Positions 46,662 through 57,531 of a DNA stretch of 64,000 bases are shown one piece after another. The DNA lies in NCBI GenBank assembly GCA_009739215.1, contig VSJF01000004.1, positions 1,984,001 to 2,048,000 on the forward strand, given 5' to 3'. The notes beneath the pieces were generated by a model, which saw only the letters and a program-made list of their open reading frames with translations, was not told the DNA's origin and did no database searches. Each line of letters starts with the position of its first letter. Positions within the stretch are counted from its first letter, which is position 1. This DNA comes from Floccularia luteovirens (Eukaryota; Basidiomycota; Agaricomycetes; Agaricales; Squamanitaceae). Position numbers and translations under genes: made by a program.

Positions 46662-48155
46662 ATGCACCCGTTTGCATCCTATGTTCTGCGATGCTACTAT
46701 AAAGCAACCGCTTGGAACGAAGACAATCTTTATGCTAATCTAACTCGTTCTTCGAATGGTGAGTATACGCGTTGTTTCTCCACATCCAAAATTTCAACAC
46801 CCCCACTGCCACCAGCTATTCTAGACTTTACTGTACCTCGGGGTTTGCATCTAACTGTTTCAAAGTCCCCAAATGCACTGTTCAAAACAACGTACTCCAT
46901 GACGGCTATGCCCAATCTAAATGGGTCTATTGGATATATATTCACGTCCTGTCCACTGAATGTCGGGTCCTCAGGCGACGTGAAATTCAAAGATGTGTTG
47001 GAGAGATTCAAAGTTTATGATCAGCCTAAGCGACCAGAGGCTAGAGAAGAGGAATGGCTTGCCGGTGAAAAAGTCAATAAGCGTGGTACTTGCTACGTCT
47101 TGCAGAGTTTATTGATACCATTTCTTATGATCTCCCTGTATAGATTATCTCATGTATGGAAGGTTATATCTCCCAACTGGTCGCTTAGACGCGTTATATT
47201 CCACAAGAATATCTCCTACATTACAAGCCATGGTGGCCGCAATATCGGAACCTCCTTCTGGTGCCCATGTGGATTTGCGAGGGAGAAATGATGCAAGTAA
47301 CGTTATGTTTAACTTACAGCATGATATGGGCAAATGGTGCACTGAGTATACTTGGAGTGCAGAAGATGGCATGTGGGGAATTAGATTCCTTCATAATTTT
47401 GGGAGATTGGGTATTCCAAATCCGAATGACGATACAGGGACCATTGATAAAGGCTCAACCTCGGCAGGTCGTTCTGGTATGAAACGAATAGATGAAGAAG
47501 ATGCCGTAGAAGGTGGGTTGAAAGGACGCATATCGATGGGTGCGGAGATATACTTGAGCGCAAAAGAGCGTAGTGCTGGAGGTTAGTCCGGCACCTCAAT
47601 TTCCTTGAACTTCTAAAACATCCCACAATTTGCCAGTTTCAACGGGGATCCGTTTCACCACACTGCCAGATGCCATTCCATCATCTACGGGCTCTGCATC
47701 AAAAGGACCACCCCCCCAACCTCCCACAACTATTACAGCATTGTTTAACCCAATGTTAGGGCACATTTCCAGTGCATATACAGCTCGAGTTTCCAGGGAT
47801 CTTGCTATTTCCTCTCGGTTTGACTTTAATATCTACAGCTACGAAAGCGAGTGGACTATGGGAGCAGAATGGTGGATCAGACCGTCTACTATAGAATCGG
47901 ATGATCCAGAACTTGTGCTACCAACAAATGTCTCACCTCAAGGGGTAGTAAAAGCGAGAGCCTCGACCAGTAATGTAAGTTGTCCAAATCATAGATCGAA
48001 TACCCCTTTAATGTACTCTATAGAATGTTTCCATTATGTGGGAAGGACGTTTACGAAATGTGCTTGTCGGCCTCGGTGTTGTTTCTGATTTTGCTAGTCG
48101 TGCCAAACCTATAAAAACTGTAGGACTCGAGGTATCATACTTTAGCTCGGAATAA
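46662..48155 (+). CDS. MDM10: MDM10, mitochondrial outer-membrane beta-barrel of ERMES
   Basis: Five exons. Exon 1 is MHPFASYVLRCYYKATAWNE, then DNLYANLTRSSN; the next reads ILDFTVPRGLHLTVSKSPNA, ATYSMTAMP-like and LNGSIGYIFTSCPLNVGSSG. Then FKDVLERFKVYDQPKRPEAR, DYLMYGRLYLPTGRLDALYS, NVMFNLQHDMGKWCTEYTWS and AEDGMWGIRFLHNFGRLG. The last exon (VSIMWEGRLRNVLVGLGVVS) ends TVGLEVSYFSSE, a good C-terminal beta-signal for SAM-dependent barrel insertion. MDM10 joins ER-mitochondria tethering (with MMM1, MDM12, MDM34) and also the SAM complex. The order of blocks matches fungal MDM10 throughout. Confidence 0.95.
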
Positions 48156-48330
48156 ACAAGTCAGATGTTTAGCAAAAGATTCTGTAGGAATAAAAACAAT
48201 TTGATATGTACATATATTGAGCAAAAGTAGTTTAATTATCCGATGCATTGAAGTCAAGAATTGGAGTCCAGGCTAAGGGTATATAGAAATAGTACCTGAA
48301 AAATTGTGATTTATAATAAGATTGTTGGGA

Positions 48331-50055
48331 TTAATCTGCTATTGTTGAAACAGCTGGGGATTTAGGGGTCGAAGAAGTGTTACCTATAGTTCTCGCTAAC
48401 CTCGAGATAGCATCACCAGTAATGACTGGACGACTAGCTTGAGGAAGCCTGTGATGACCCATATTCGAAGGGGGGGTTGAGTGAGTACGGGAATGGTACT
48501 TTCCCTGAGCTGACGATCCGTGCGGTGTTGACGTCCCAGAACGAGATAACCTATCGCGCTCGTTAACTGGGTGTCTCCCAACAGTGTGTGACCGACTATG
48601 TGTAAAAGCAGAACTGCGTATAGGTGTGGAACCTCGCAGCATAACATCAGGAGCTGAAAGAGAATCCGACAAAGTTGAAGGCGCATGAATCGAAGCTGCG
48701 AGTCCATCACGAGATTTTGAATCAGAATCCGCTAATGGATCGCTGTCACCTGATAAAATGGTGGGTGCATGGATGGACTTCGCAAGTCCTTCATCAAGTC
48801 CTCCTGTATTAGGTTTTACTAGTTCCTCTGCAACATCCCTCGTAGATCCCTCTTCTGCAGGGGTAGGTTGTAATGATGCCATTTCAATGTTCCCATTAGC
48901 CTTTTGTATCTCAACGCCAACGGAAGGAGCCTCCTCCTGGTTCACATGTTTGATAGGAGAGGGTCGCATTGGTGTTGCACCACGCCAACTATTAGAAACT
49001 TTGGGATTTCGCAGAACGACCGTGGCAGGTTTTGCCGGTAGGGAAGGATGTGATACCTTTGCGTTTGATGGTTGGGATCTCAAAGGTGAACCACCCGGCA
49101 AACGATTGGCACCACTCACTGGACGGGTAAAAGAAGTGTCTTGAGCTAGTGAGGATATCGATTCCGGCGGATCTATCATCTTGGCTATTGTGATTGTGGG
49201 TTTGGCGGGTTGGTTTGCAGGGATCGGTTCAATTGTCTCCTTGGGTTGTGATGGTGGCGTAGATAGCTTGGGGACTAGTTCAGGTAACGGTTTCAGGCTA
49301 CCAACGATAATTGGAGACATTGTTTCTGCCTCCTTTCCAGACAGGGCTGAAGTATTAACACCCCAATCATCCAAATCAGGTAAACTATCGTCGTCGTCGC
49401 CGGCCCAGTCAATATGACTGCCAGGGGTAGATGGTCTGTTGTCGGCCATAGCGACGGCTCTTACCCGTTCAACAAGGGCATCGATGTTGCTACGCACCTC
49501 TAGAGATGCGGAAAGATGCGGAGAGCCTTTGACAGAGGATGAAAGGAAAGGGGCTGGTGATAATAGTTTGTTGCGAGAATTATTATTGTCTGCGATGGGG
49601 GAAGGAATTTTAGGTGTACCAGATTGTTTTGCGTGCGGACGTTTTCGTCGGTTCTGTGAACGCGCTGAGACAGGACTCGGAGATTCAGCTGCCGGTGTCT
49701 GGACAACAATTGGAGGCAGCTGTCGCGGTTGCCTCCGTGAAGCGGGTTTAGGCTTCGTAGAAGTAGCAGAAGCGGGCTTGTCTATGCCATCTTGCTTCTG
49801 ATTTGAAGAGACTAAAGTTTTGATTGGAGAAACAGCCTGATTTGCGGGTCGAGATTCTGCTGTATTGTCTTCCTCCTTTAGATTTGTAGTCCCACGTCCT
49901 CTACCATTTCGGCCACGAGGGTTACCTCCTCGCCCTCGCCCCCGCCCACCCCGACTCAGGCCACCAAAAACTGTTCCAGATTGTTCGCTCCTGACCCAGC
50001 GCGTAGTTCCAGATGGACCTCCTGACGGAGGTTGAGCCTGAGCCTGCGTAGCCAT
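48331..50055 (-). CDS. Intrinsically disordered RGG-containing hypothetical protein
   Basis: One uninterrupted frame of 574 residues, unusual in this intron-rich window. The N-terminus has W-V-R-S-E-Q-S-G followed by an RGG/RGRGG block (about residues 33-54). The rest is S/P/T-rich. A short conserved-looking acidic motif, HIDWAGDDDDSLPDLDDWG, lies near residue 210. Two copies of an L-A-x-S-I-H-A-P motif (GLAKSIHAPTILS, GLAASIHAPSTLS) lie around residues 430-460. The RGG block suggests RNA binding and arginine methylation, but no fold is seen. Divergent from SmG. Confidence 0.75.
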   Translation of the reverse strand: MATQAQAQPPSGGPSGTTRWVRSEQSGTVFGGLSRGGRGRGRGGNPRGRNGRGRGTTNLKEEDNTAESRPANQAVSPIKTLVSSNQKQDGIDKPASATSTKPKPASRRQPRQLPPIVVQTPAAESPSPVSARSQNRRKRPHAKQSGTPKIPSPIADNNNSRNKLLSPAPFLSSSVKGSPHLSASLEVRSNIDALVERVRAVAMADNRPSTPGSHIDWAGDDDDSLPDLDDWGVNTSALSGKEAETMSPIIVGSLKPLPELVPKLSTPPSQPKETIEPIPANQPAKPTITIAKMIDPPESISSLAQDTSFTRPVSGANRLPGGSPLRSQPSNAKVSHPSLPAKPATVVLRNPKVSNSWRGATPMRPSPIKHVNQEEAPSVGVEIQKANGNIEMASLQPTPAEEGSTRDVAEELVKPNTGGLDEGLAKSIHAPTILSGDSDPLADSDSKSRDGLAASIHAPSTLSDSLSAPDVMLRGSTPIRSSAFTHSRSHTVGRHPVNERDRLSRSGTSTPHGSSAQGKYHSRTHSTPPSNMGHHRLPQASRPVITGDAISRLARTIGNTSSTPKSPAVSTIAD

Positions 50056-50361
50056 TTATTACCAAACTCTACGTCGAGGCAGTTCTTAATGTCTGAATAG
50101 CAATTGTATCAGAGGATGAAAGTTGGAAAAATGACATTTCAGGAGACCAACCAATCAATAGTTTAATACTCAGATCACGGCTACGTAGAAATGAGGTCGT
50201 TCTTGTAAAATGCTTTGTAGATACTAGAGGAATAGTAAGTGTTGATTAAGCAAAAATTGGAAGTGGAGGACGCTGAGCACGAAGCGTTGTTTCAACCTTT
50301 GAAGATTATTGTGGACAGCCAAATAAGGCAAAGCAAGTCTCATTCAGTACAACCACAAGTC
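50056..50361. promoter_or_regulatory. Shared upstream region of RGG protein and SmG
   Basis: 306 bp between two divergent starts. The SmG frame stays open upstream to 50239, but the conserved protein begins at MSKASQPELKK (50362), so the upstream codons are probably 5' leader. No TATA box seen. Confidence 0.45.
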
Positions 50362-50705
50362 ATGTCGAAAGCATCACAACCAGAACTCAAGAAGGTGCGT
50401 GAATCCCAATCTCTCTTTTTGCTTTCTTCTTATCTATGGTCTTAGTTCATGGACAAAAAATTATTCGTTCATCTGCAGGGTGGTCGCAAAGTCAGCGGAA
50501 CGCTGCGTGGTTATGATCTTTTCCTGAATCTGGTGATTGACGACGCTATTGAAGAAACCACACCTGCGCAAAAGCATCCTATCGGTACAGTTGTAAGTCC
50601 ACCTATTAATTGCTACCATGTCTCAACTATCAATTGCTCGCTGCGTAGGTCATTCGCGGGAACAGTGTAACTTCCATGGAAACATTAGAGGCAATGAGGC
50701 CTTGA
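50362..50705 (+). CDS. Small nuclear ribonucleoprotein SmG
   Basis: Three exons (50362-50394, 50446-50592, 50649-50705), 78 residues. MSKASQPELKK joins FMDKKLFVHLQGGRKVSGTL, RGYDLFLNLVIDDAIEETTP and VVIRGNSVTSMETLEAMRP, matching the SmG Sm1 (G-R-x-V-x-G-x-L-R-G-x-D-x-F-x-N-L-V) and Sm2 (VVIRGNS) motifs. SmG is part of the Sm ring of U1, U2, U4 and U5 snRNPs. SmF, its ring neighbour, lies 18 kb away in the same window. Confidence 0.95.
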
Positions 50706-50834
50706 AACGCTTAGATAGTCACAAAGTTATCTCCATCTCTCGGTCTTCTAATACCATGAAATGCTCGCCTTGTTATCAGTGTCTTATGTCTCTGAGATAA
50801 CTCATACAAATGTATATCAGATTTTATCAACAGC

Positions 50835-52580
50835 TTAGACGAGTGATTTTTGTTTTTCCCGAGGCTTAAAACTGACAACTTCTCTCCACTGCTCGCGGCT
50901 CAAGTGGGATCTCTGGTTCGATGTAGCTACATATACGTCTTTTCCAGCCCATACACGACGACCAAGACGTTCCTTGACTCGTTGTGTATTCCGTCCAAGG
51001 GTTGCCTGGATATCCTGGTCAAGTTCTTCGAGTTCCTGTACATCTCGTTCTAGAATACTTATATGAAGGTCTATGTCGAATGGTTTCGAGGGACTTGACA
51101 GCGCAGCCCTTAATCCAGTAGAGGCAGAACTAACCGTAGAGCCGCGAGCCAATTCTCGATGACCCAAACTATATCGGGGTAAGGAAGAATCCCTTGATAT
51201 TTGCGTTCTGACCTCTACAAAATACTTCAGCGACGCTTGTTTCTTCTTCATTACCATAGGCACTTTAGAAGCTAACCAGCGCAATAAGGCCATATCCTTA
51301 TTACGGTTGCTATAGCCCACTACGGGTAGGAAGGTGCCACGGTTGACTGAGATGTGGGGTGCTTCGATGCTATCCAGAGGTTTATGGTTCCAGATCTGGT
51401 TCCGCAGCATTCTGTCGGTTGCACGGTCAAGATGAATAGCTTGGACAAGGTAATGCCGTCCGAGTGTAGAATTACCAGTTTTAGATATATATCTTATAAG
51501 TAAGTTGAAGCTCGTAGTATTTGGAGATGCATGAGGTGTGGGGGAGGTTGGAGGGACATTCACTGATACGCCGAAGTCTTCGTCATCATCAAAAGTAGAA
51601 AAAAGATGTTGGCTAGCTTTGGCGAGGGGCTGTGTCAGCACTTCAAATGCCTGCACCAGTTTTGAGGTATCACCCATGCGTCCAAGCATATCGATGGTTG
51701 TATTTAAGGCTGAGGTCGAGAACGGCTGAGGCGAACACATCGCAGTAAGCTCTGAAGCACTATACTCTATTGGAGTTCGATCAGGATTGGCCAAGTCGAT
51801 GCCGTATCCCCACTTCATCAATGATTGGAACCCTTCGTAGTCCAGTGTATCTTTCAGCACTCTTAAGGTGAGATCAAGATTGCTCGAGTTGAATGGTATG
51901 TTGCAACTCCGCATATTAGCTAAAAGATCTGCAAGCATCTTTCTTGCCTGCACGACCATACGTTGCCGATTCTTCTTATATATAGGTAGAGTAAAGCGGT
52001 GGGCAATTGCTTGCAGACAGAGACCGAATGTTTTTGGTTGGGGAATGATGCCATGGGACATTAACTCTTTGAAAACTTGCATGGCTCCTTCATAGTGACC
52101 AACGGCGGCGAATTGTTCAAGAACAAAATCATAGTCTTCAAGTGCAGGTTTGAATCCCATGGCGCGGATATTACTGATAATGGCCTGAAATCGATCCTCA
52201 TGTTTATGGGGATTGGTTACTTTAGTTTCGTCTAGAAGGCGTTGAGCAGTAAATTTGCGGAGCTCCTGACTTGGAGGGGTACAGCGCCGTAAAACAACTT
52301 GGTGCAATTCGAGAGGAAGTTTATCACTCTCAAACGCGTCAAGCACACTTGTATAATGCGCCCAAACGCGGGACGGACTGGCGGAATTCTCCAAAGAGAT
52401 TTTGAGGTTATGAAGTCTTTCCTCGCGTGTAAATGCTAGGGCATTAGAGAAGGGAACTGATGATGGAATTCCTGAGAGATCGAGAAGCTGCGGAGGTGAT
52501 GTGATGGTGGATGATTGACGTCGAGAAGATGCTAGGAGTTGTTTTGTGCTAGAATGTGCGAAACGAGTGAGAAAAGTCAT
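50835..52580 (-). CDS. PPR-like mitochondrial protein
   Basis: Single-exon frame of 581 residues. The N-terminus (MTFLTRFAHSSTKQLLASSR, then RQSSTI) is a good mitochondrial presequence. PPR-like helical pairs can be seen: FKPALEDYDFVLEQFAAVGH then YEGAMQVFKELMSHGIIPQP, PKTFGLCLQAIAHRF, and SALNTTIDMLGRMGDTSKLV. TTSFNLLIRYISKTGN is another candidate repeat. Such fungal PPR proteins usually act in mitochondrial RNA handling or complex assembly. The exact subfamily cannot be named. No intron despite the intron-rich neighbourhood. Confidence 0.75.
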   Translation of the reverse strand: MTFLTRFAHSSTKQLLASSRRQSSTITSPPQLLDLSGIPSSVPFSNALAFTREERLHNLKISLENSASPSRVWAHYTSVLDAFESDKLPLELHQVVLRRCTPPSQELRKFTAQRLLDETKVTNPHKHEDRFQAIISNIRAMGFKPALEDYDFVLEQFAAVGHYEGAMQVFKELMSHGIIPQPKTFGLCLQAIAHRFTLPIYKKNRQRMVVQARKMLADLLANMRSCNIPFNSSNLDLTLRVLKDTLDYEGFQSLMKWGYGIDLANPDRTPIEYSASELTAMCSPQPFSTSALNTTIDMLGRMGDTSKLVQAFEVLTQPLAKASQHLFSTFDDDEDFGVSVNVPPTSPTPHASPNTTSFNLLIRYISKTGNSTLGRHYLVQAIHLDRATDRMLRNQIWNHKPLDSIEAPHISVNRGTFLPVVGYSNRNKDMALLRWLASKVPMVMKKKQASLKYFVEVRTQISRDSSLPRYSLGHRELARGSTVSSASTGLRAALSSPSKPFDIDLHISILERDVQELEELDQDIQATLGRNTQRVKERLGRRVWAGKDVYVATSNQRSHLSREQWREVVSFKPREKQKSLV

Positions 52581-52806
52581 GAAAACTGGACGTCTCGGGA
52601 GGTTGAGACTTGCTCCAGATGGCTCAATTCAATATGTTATGTTCTCATTTACGGAAGACAGTTGAGAAAAATTGAGGCACGTGATATGTATTTTTATTTA
52701 CTTTTGATGCTCTTGCAAAGCATTGATCGGAATAAATGAGCACAACTTTGTCTTGCAAGACATTCAACGTTCAAACGTTAAGATGCCATCTGCTGCAACT
52801 TATGAT

Positions 52807-54659
52807 TCAATTTAACCGTTCTAATTCAATAGCCTGTTCCTTTAAAATTATCTCCATTGCCTCCAACCAAGATTCCACTTCAATGCAAGCTTTTCCAGAA
52901 CCACTTGTTGAAGGGTTTGTCGCTTGGAAAAATTGCCCAGTTCCAATATGCAGAGCTAGTGCAAGTACAGGGAGTCGTCTAAGTGCCCGGCCTGACAGTT
53001 TCTGTGCCTACCAGGTCCAATGAGGTTTTAGGTTTGCCGCAGAAAGACCTAAACAACTTACTCTACACTCCGTTGATAGACCCAACAGTCGCAATCCAAT
53101 ATCCCTTGACCTCTGGTGTGAGTCAGTGGGCGGATGCGGCGTAGAGGGAGTTTTATTCACAAGCTCAAATAGTTGAACTTGCTTCAATGTCGGCACATGC
53201 TATTGCATTCAATTATGTTCTGAAGGGTTGAGTTTTGAGGGATGCATTTGCTTACCACAGTAGTAACAACACCCTTATTCACGATCTCACAAAGACAGGT
53301 TCGAAGAATTTCGTAGTTTGCCTCTCGAGAAGGTAGGTCAATGTACTGGATGACATCAGCCCGGTCGACAAATGCGCTGTCTAATGTATATCACTTCAGG
53401 TCTCAATAAGTTGATGACATGAGCATATATAGAATACCGATGGCCTTGACCATGTTACTTGTCGACATTATCAGGACATTTTTGCGATGTTTTAATTTGT
53501 CCAGTTGAGTTAAGAGAGCATTGACCACCTGTTCATGAAATCAGGGTAGGGTGATAGGCACAGAATTACTATACATACTCGCAGTCCATCAGAGGGTTCA
53601 GTACCAGCCATTGCGCCTGCTCGTGCAGCAGTCAACGATTCAACCTCATCTTGGGTGATGAATCGTTAGATGATATACAACTCCACTAGTTAATCGCTAT
53701 GGCTACCGATGAGAACAACAAGAAAGCCATCTTCTTCATCCACTAATTCTGTAATGCTAGAGAACAGTCGTTGCACCAATTTTCCTGATTCAGAGAACCA
53801 TTTAGAGAATAGAGAATGAGAATTGATCTCCAAAAGTCGAGCATGGGAGTAGCTGTCCAAAAACATATCAGAAGGGAATGAATATTATTATCATACATAT
53901 CGCGAAACAAACCGATGGGATAAACGTATCGATAATTTCTGAGCAAGTGCACGACAAAGGGAGGTTTTACCGGTACCAGGAGGTCCATGTAAGAGTACCA
54001 CACGATTCCAAGATATTAGATTGACTTCAAGGCATAGATTAAACAGTTACTCGCGACAGAAATAAAAATAACTCACAGTCGACACCTGCATCGCTCAGGA
54101 GAAATGTAGCATGTATGTAATCTAGTAGCTTCATCTTGATATTGTCAGCGTATATCAGAGAGTTCCATAAGCCCTCCCAACCCCTATTCGGTAACTCGCA
54201 AATGTTTGCAGCCATTGTATCATCATCATCTTTTGCGCCGAAAGTATTTGAAAACTCCTCGAATATATCACTGTCAGAAAGTTGGTAGACATGTATTTGG
54301 AGGGCCACTTCCCCTAGAGTAAGAGATGGCGAGCTGCATGTAGTCTCGCAAACTGAAATACATTCTACTGCATCAAGGAGCTCAGGTATATCTTGCCATC
54401 CTTCAAGAGTAGATGGAAGTGCGATGCGCTCAAAAGAGATAATATAAGCATGCACTAGACTCTTTATGGTATCGAATCGAGCAGCAGCACGAGATCTGAG
54501 GCGTACTTCAACTAGAAAAAATGATCATAAGCGCATACATTTTGATCTGCATACTATCGTACCATGTACTGTCCACAGAAACTGACGATTCGATGTACCA
54601 GACGAATTATTTGTAATGTCGGCCGTCAATGCTGCAATTGTCTTTGGCACATCTTCCAT
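52807..54659 (-). CDS. PCH2/TRIP13-type AAA+ ATPase
   Basis: Start at 54659 ([20 protein letters not shown]). The N-terminal part is followed by AAA+ elements: Walker [21 protein letters not shown], sensor helix region [20 protein letters not shown], and Walker [21 protein letters not shown] with [20 protein letters not shown], split by an intron inside LI/DEVES. Sensor 1 is LIMSTSN, then [20 protein letters not shown]. The C-terminal lid reads [19 protein letters not shown]. All of this is the TRIP13/Pch2 pattern. The enzyme remodels HORMA proteins (Hop1, Mad2) in meiosis and the spindle checkpoint. It ends with [12 protein letters not shown] at 52807-52809. Last gene before the transposon nest. 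Confidence 0.92.
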
Positions 54660-55830
54660 GATATTCCGGTATTTTCAGGTGGTATGTAAGCGGGTGTTGG
54701 AGCTCTGTATCGTTCGTTAGGCAAGAAGTTCTTAGTGGCTGAACGCGACTTATTGCCTTTTTCAATGAGTCTGCCGAAGTGCCATTTTGGGAAAACACAT
54801 GAAGTTTGAATGCCGTGTTCCAGTCACGTGACTTGACAAACCTGCAGATAAAGAGTGGTGGAGGCAATCACTACAAACAAAATGTAACATTATACTGTTG
54901 AGCAGCACCCTCATCAGTAAAATGTGGAAGAAATGGTATTGCATTATGAGCAAAAAATGCATGACAATCCATCACCAGCAGTGTGATATCACTAAAATAT
55001 TATGACTTAAATCACATTGACTCACAATTCCTCATCACAAAATTGTGCCACACCAAAAATCACATAAGTTGAACCAGACCCTTGGCCAGCTCACAAGATT
55101 GTAAGTATTTGGTTAAAAAAATTAAAAAGAATTGTTATCTTGTTTTCTCAATTTCATTTTGCTTATTGTTATGACCTTATCTGGATACGCGCTATCTCCC
55201 TGGACTTTAGAATGCATACACAATGTGTTTCTGCCTTGTTTGTTATTTCTTACACATGTTTTGTATATGACTTGCATTTATGCTTTATAGTGACTTGTAC
55301 TAGCTTCTAAATGACTTATAGATACTTCTGTATGACTCTGTGCTGACTCGTAGCTTACTGAGCAAGCATGCAATAGTTTATTATTAGAAGTAGCATACTT
55401 GTATTTAAGTAGCATGAAACTACAGACAAGCCTCAGCTTGATCTTAGTTTTGAGTACTTGCAATACACTTGCTTTATACTCTGTTACCTCTGGTTAATCT
55501 CCCTCCTCTGTCTAGGATGGCAGGACAAGTTGTAATAATGGCATGGGTGACACCATACATGCTGAAAGGCCTGTGTGTTCTTCCTCTATAACTAACCTCA
55601 GAGAGACCCTGACAAGTGGTTTGTAACTCATGTAGTGGAGTAACCCCACTATCGCGCCAGGGAAATCTGACTAGCAAAACCATCAACTATTTTCTTACCC
55701 AGACAGCCAAACGATGAGACAGTAAACAATGACATATAAAACCCCTAACAGTAACAAAAGATCAAGCTGATTGATTGTCACTTCCTCAAGTTTGACAACC
55801 CCCAACACTCTTTAACCACTATACTCTTTT
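54660..55830. other. Boundary between PCH2 and the retrotransposon nest
   Basis: AT-rich DNA. Around 55260-55360 and 55380-55470 it carries phrases with TGACTTGTA/TGACTTATA-like repeats, and from about 55480 it becomes element-like. The left LTR of the first gag-pol copy was expected here, but I could not place its ends, and its primer-binding site is not evident. Confidence 0.35.
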
Positions 55831-57531
55831 ATGAGCAAAACCCCTGCCTCTAACTTTGGACCTACCTCTTCCTCGTACAACCAAGGAACATATTCCACAC
55901 AGTCTCCATCTCCACCACCCCAACAGCAACCTAGCACATTTGCCAAACTTCATACCAAACTCGCAGAACAAGCAGCCAAGCAACAAATAAAAGACCCCTG
56001 GGTTAGACCAGTCAAATCACCCAGTACATTGCAGCAACCACTCCCACTCCAAATAACCAACGAGCCACAAGAAGACTATGAAGAAGAACAAGAAGTAGAA
56101 CAACAGTTTTACAAAGAAGCTCAATAAACACCACTGCACATCACTTATGACTCAGATGTTGAAATGTCCAGCAACACAAAAGAAATTAATGTCGGCAGAC
56201 CAACACCATTCAATGGCAAGAAAGAACATGCACAACCATTCTTACAAGATGTCCAAATATATTTGGACATGAATGAAGAAATTTATAACAGTGATAAGAA
56301 GAAAATCTTATTCACACTTTCATTTATGAAAGAAGGAACAGTGGCTACCTACCACTCAAACATTATAGAAACCGCCAACAGAAACTATAGAACATGGTCT
56401 CAATTTAAGAAAGCATTCCTAGAAGCATTCCAAGCACAGAATGTAGCAATGTAAGTAAGAACCAACCTTGCCAACCTACAGATGTCTGGCAATAATATTA
56501 CCAAGTACATCTCAGAATTTAAAATCCTATCATCACAAGCAGAGATACACAAAGACACATCACTCATAGATATATTCATGAGAGGATTAAACGACAAATT
56601 AGTCAAACGTTTCTACAAACTAGACAACTTCCTAACCACCATGGAACAAGTCTATAAATATGTGTTCCAATTTGCAGATAGACTACAATGAATGAAAGAC
56701 TTCCTACAGTCCAGAAAGAAACCATTTGCAAGACCAAATCTATTCCCAGCAAGAACAACAGGAAGAGACCCCAATGCAATGGAAATTGACCACATCAACA
56801 CCAAGAAACCTGCCTTAGACATGGAAGAACTAGAAGATGTTGTGACAGCAACTCCACGTGATCAATTAGTAGTCATGTGATTAGTCATGTGCTCATCAGT
56901 CATGTGTTGTAGACCTGATAAAATAAGATAAGGTCACACCAGTATAATGACTAAGATGTAATGACACACACAGTCTAGAACATTCTAGAGCTTACTGCAA
57001 ATATATGTATGACTCATGTTATGGAACATGTATGACTCATGTCCTATCCGGAGTAGACACAAGGTGTTTCATGTACACGCTGGTAACTACATTAGGTATT
57101 ACACAGCCATGCCTATAATGTATATAACAAAGGTAGTAACATCAATATACCTTGTCCAAATTACTTGGTAGTAGTTAGTAGTACAGCCTCTCTAAGCAAC
57201 AGTAAGAACCCCAGGTAAGATAGTTCCTATCACTATGTGTGACAGGCACTGCTCAACAGAAGAAATAAATAGAATGATGTTCAAAGAATGGAACAATCAT
57301 TTCCTAAATGGGCTATGCTTCATATGCCATCAGAAAGGACATCAATCTAAAGATTGCCTCAAAAGAAAAACCCTGAAAAGAAGAAGCACCCCACGATACA
57401 ACTTCCAAAAACCTAAAATGATTAAAGAACTATCCACCATAGTAAGAGCACTATTAACAGAATTACCTGATGAAGAATAAGAAGAATTCTTTGAAGAATT
57501 AGAAAAAGAGGATTTTTCATCTGATCAATAG
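55831..57531 (+). pseudogene. Ty3/gypsy-type gag, copy 1, interrupted
   Basis: One reading frame from ATG 55831 to TAG 57529-57531, with in-frame stops at 56125 (TAA), 56452 (TAA), 56689 (TGA) and 57478 (TAA). It is also interrupted by a 421-bp solo LTR plus 5-bp duplication (426 bp, a multiple of three). The P/Q-rich N-terminus is followed by the capsid-like region (RPTPFNGKKEHAQPFLQDVQ, TWSQFKKAFLEAFQAQNVAM, ITKYISEFKILSSQAEIHKD), then a CCHC zinc knuckle CFICHQKGHQSKDC at about 57316-57357. Fungal retroelement; decayed and not expected to be functional. Confidence 0.88.
56838..57258 (+). mobile_element. Solo LTR inside gag copy 1 with GAAGA target duplication
   Basis: 421 bp beginning TGTTGTGACA and ending GCTCAACA, flanked by GAAGA at 56833-56837 and 57259-57263. 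Removal of the LTR and one GAAGA rejoins ...MEELEE to INRMMFKEWNNHF in the gag frame, matching the arrangement in the second gag copy at 62346 onward, which lacks the insert. A TATA-like TGTATATAAC lies near 57118. The insertion therefore came from a different LTR family, followed by LTR-LTR recombination. Confidence 0.93.

Noticed and set aside
50239..50361. N-terminal extension of SmG
   Set aside because: The frame is open but the SmG family starts at MSKA; the extension is most likely 5' leader.
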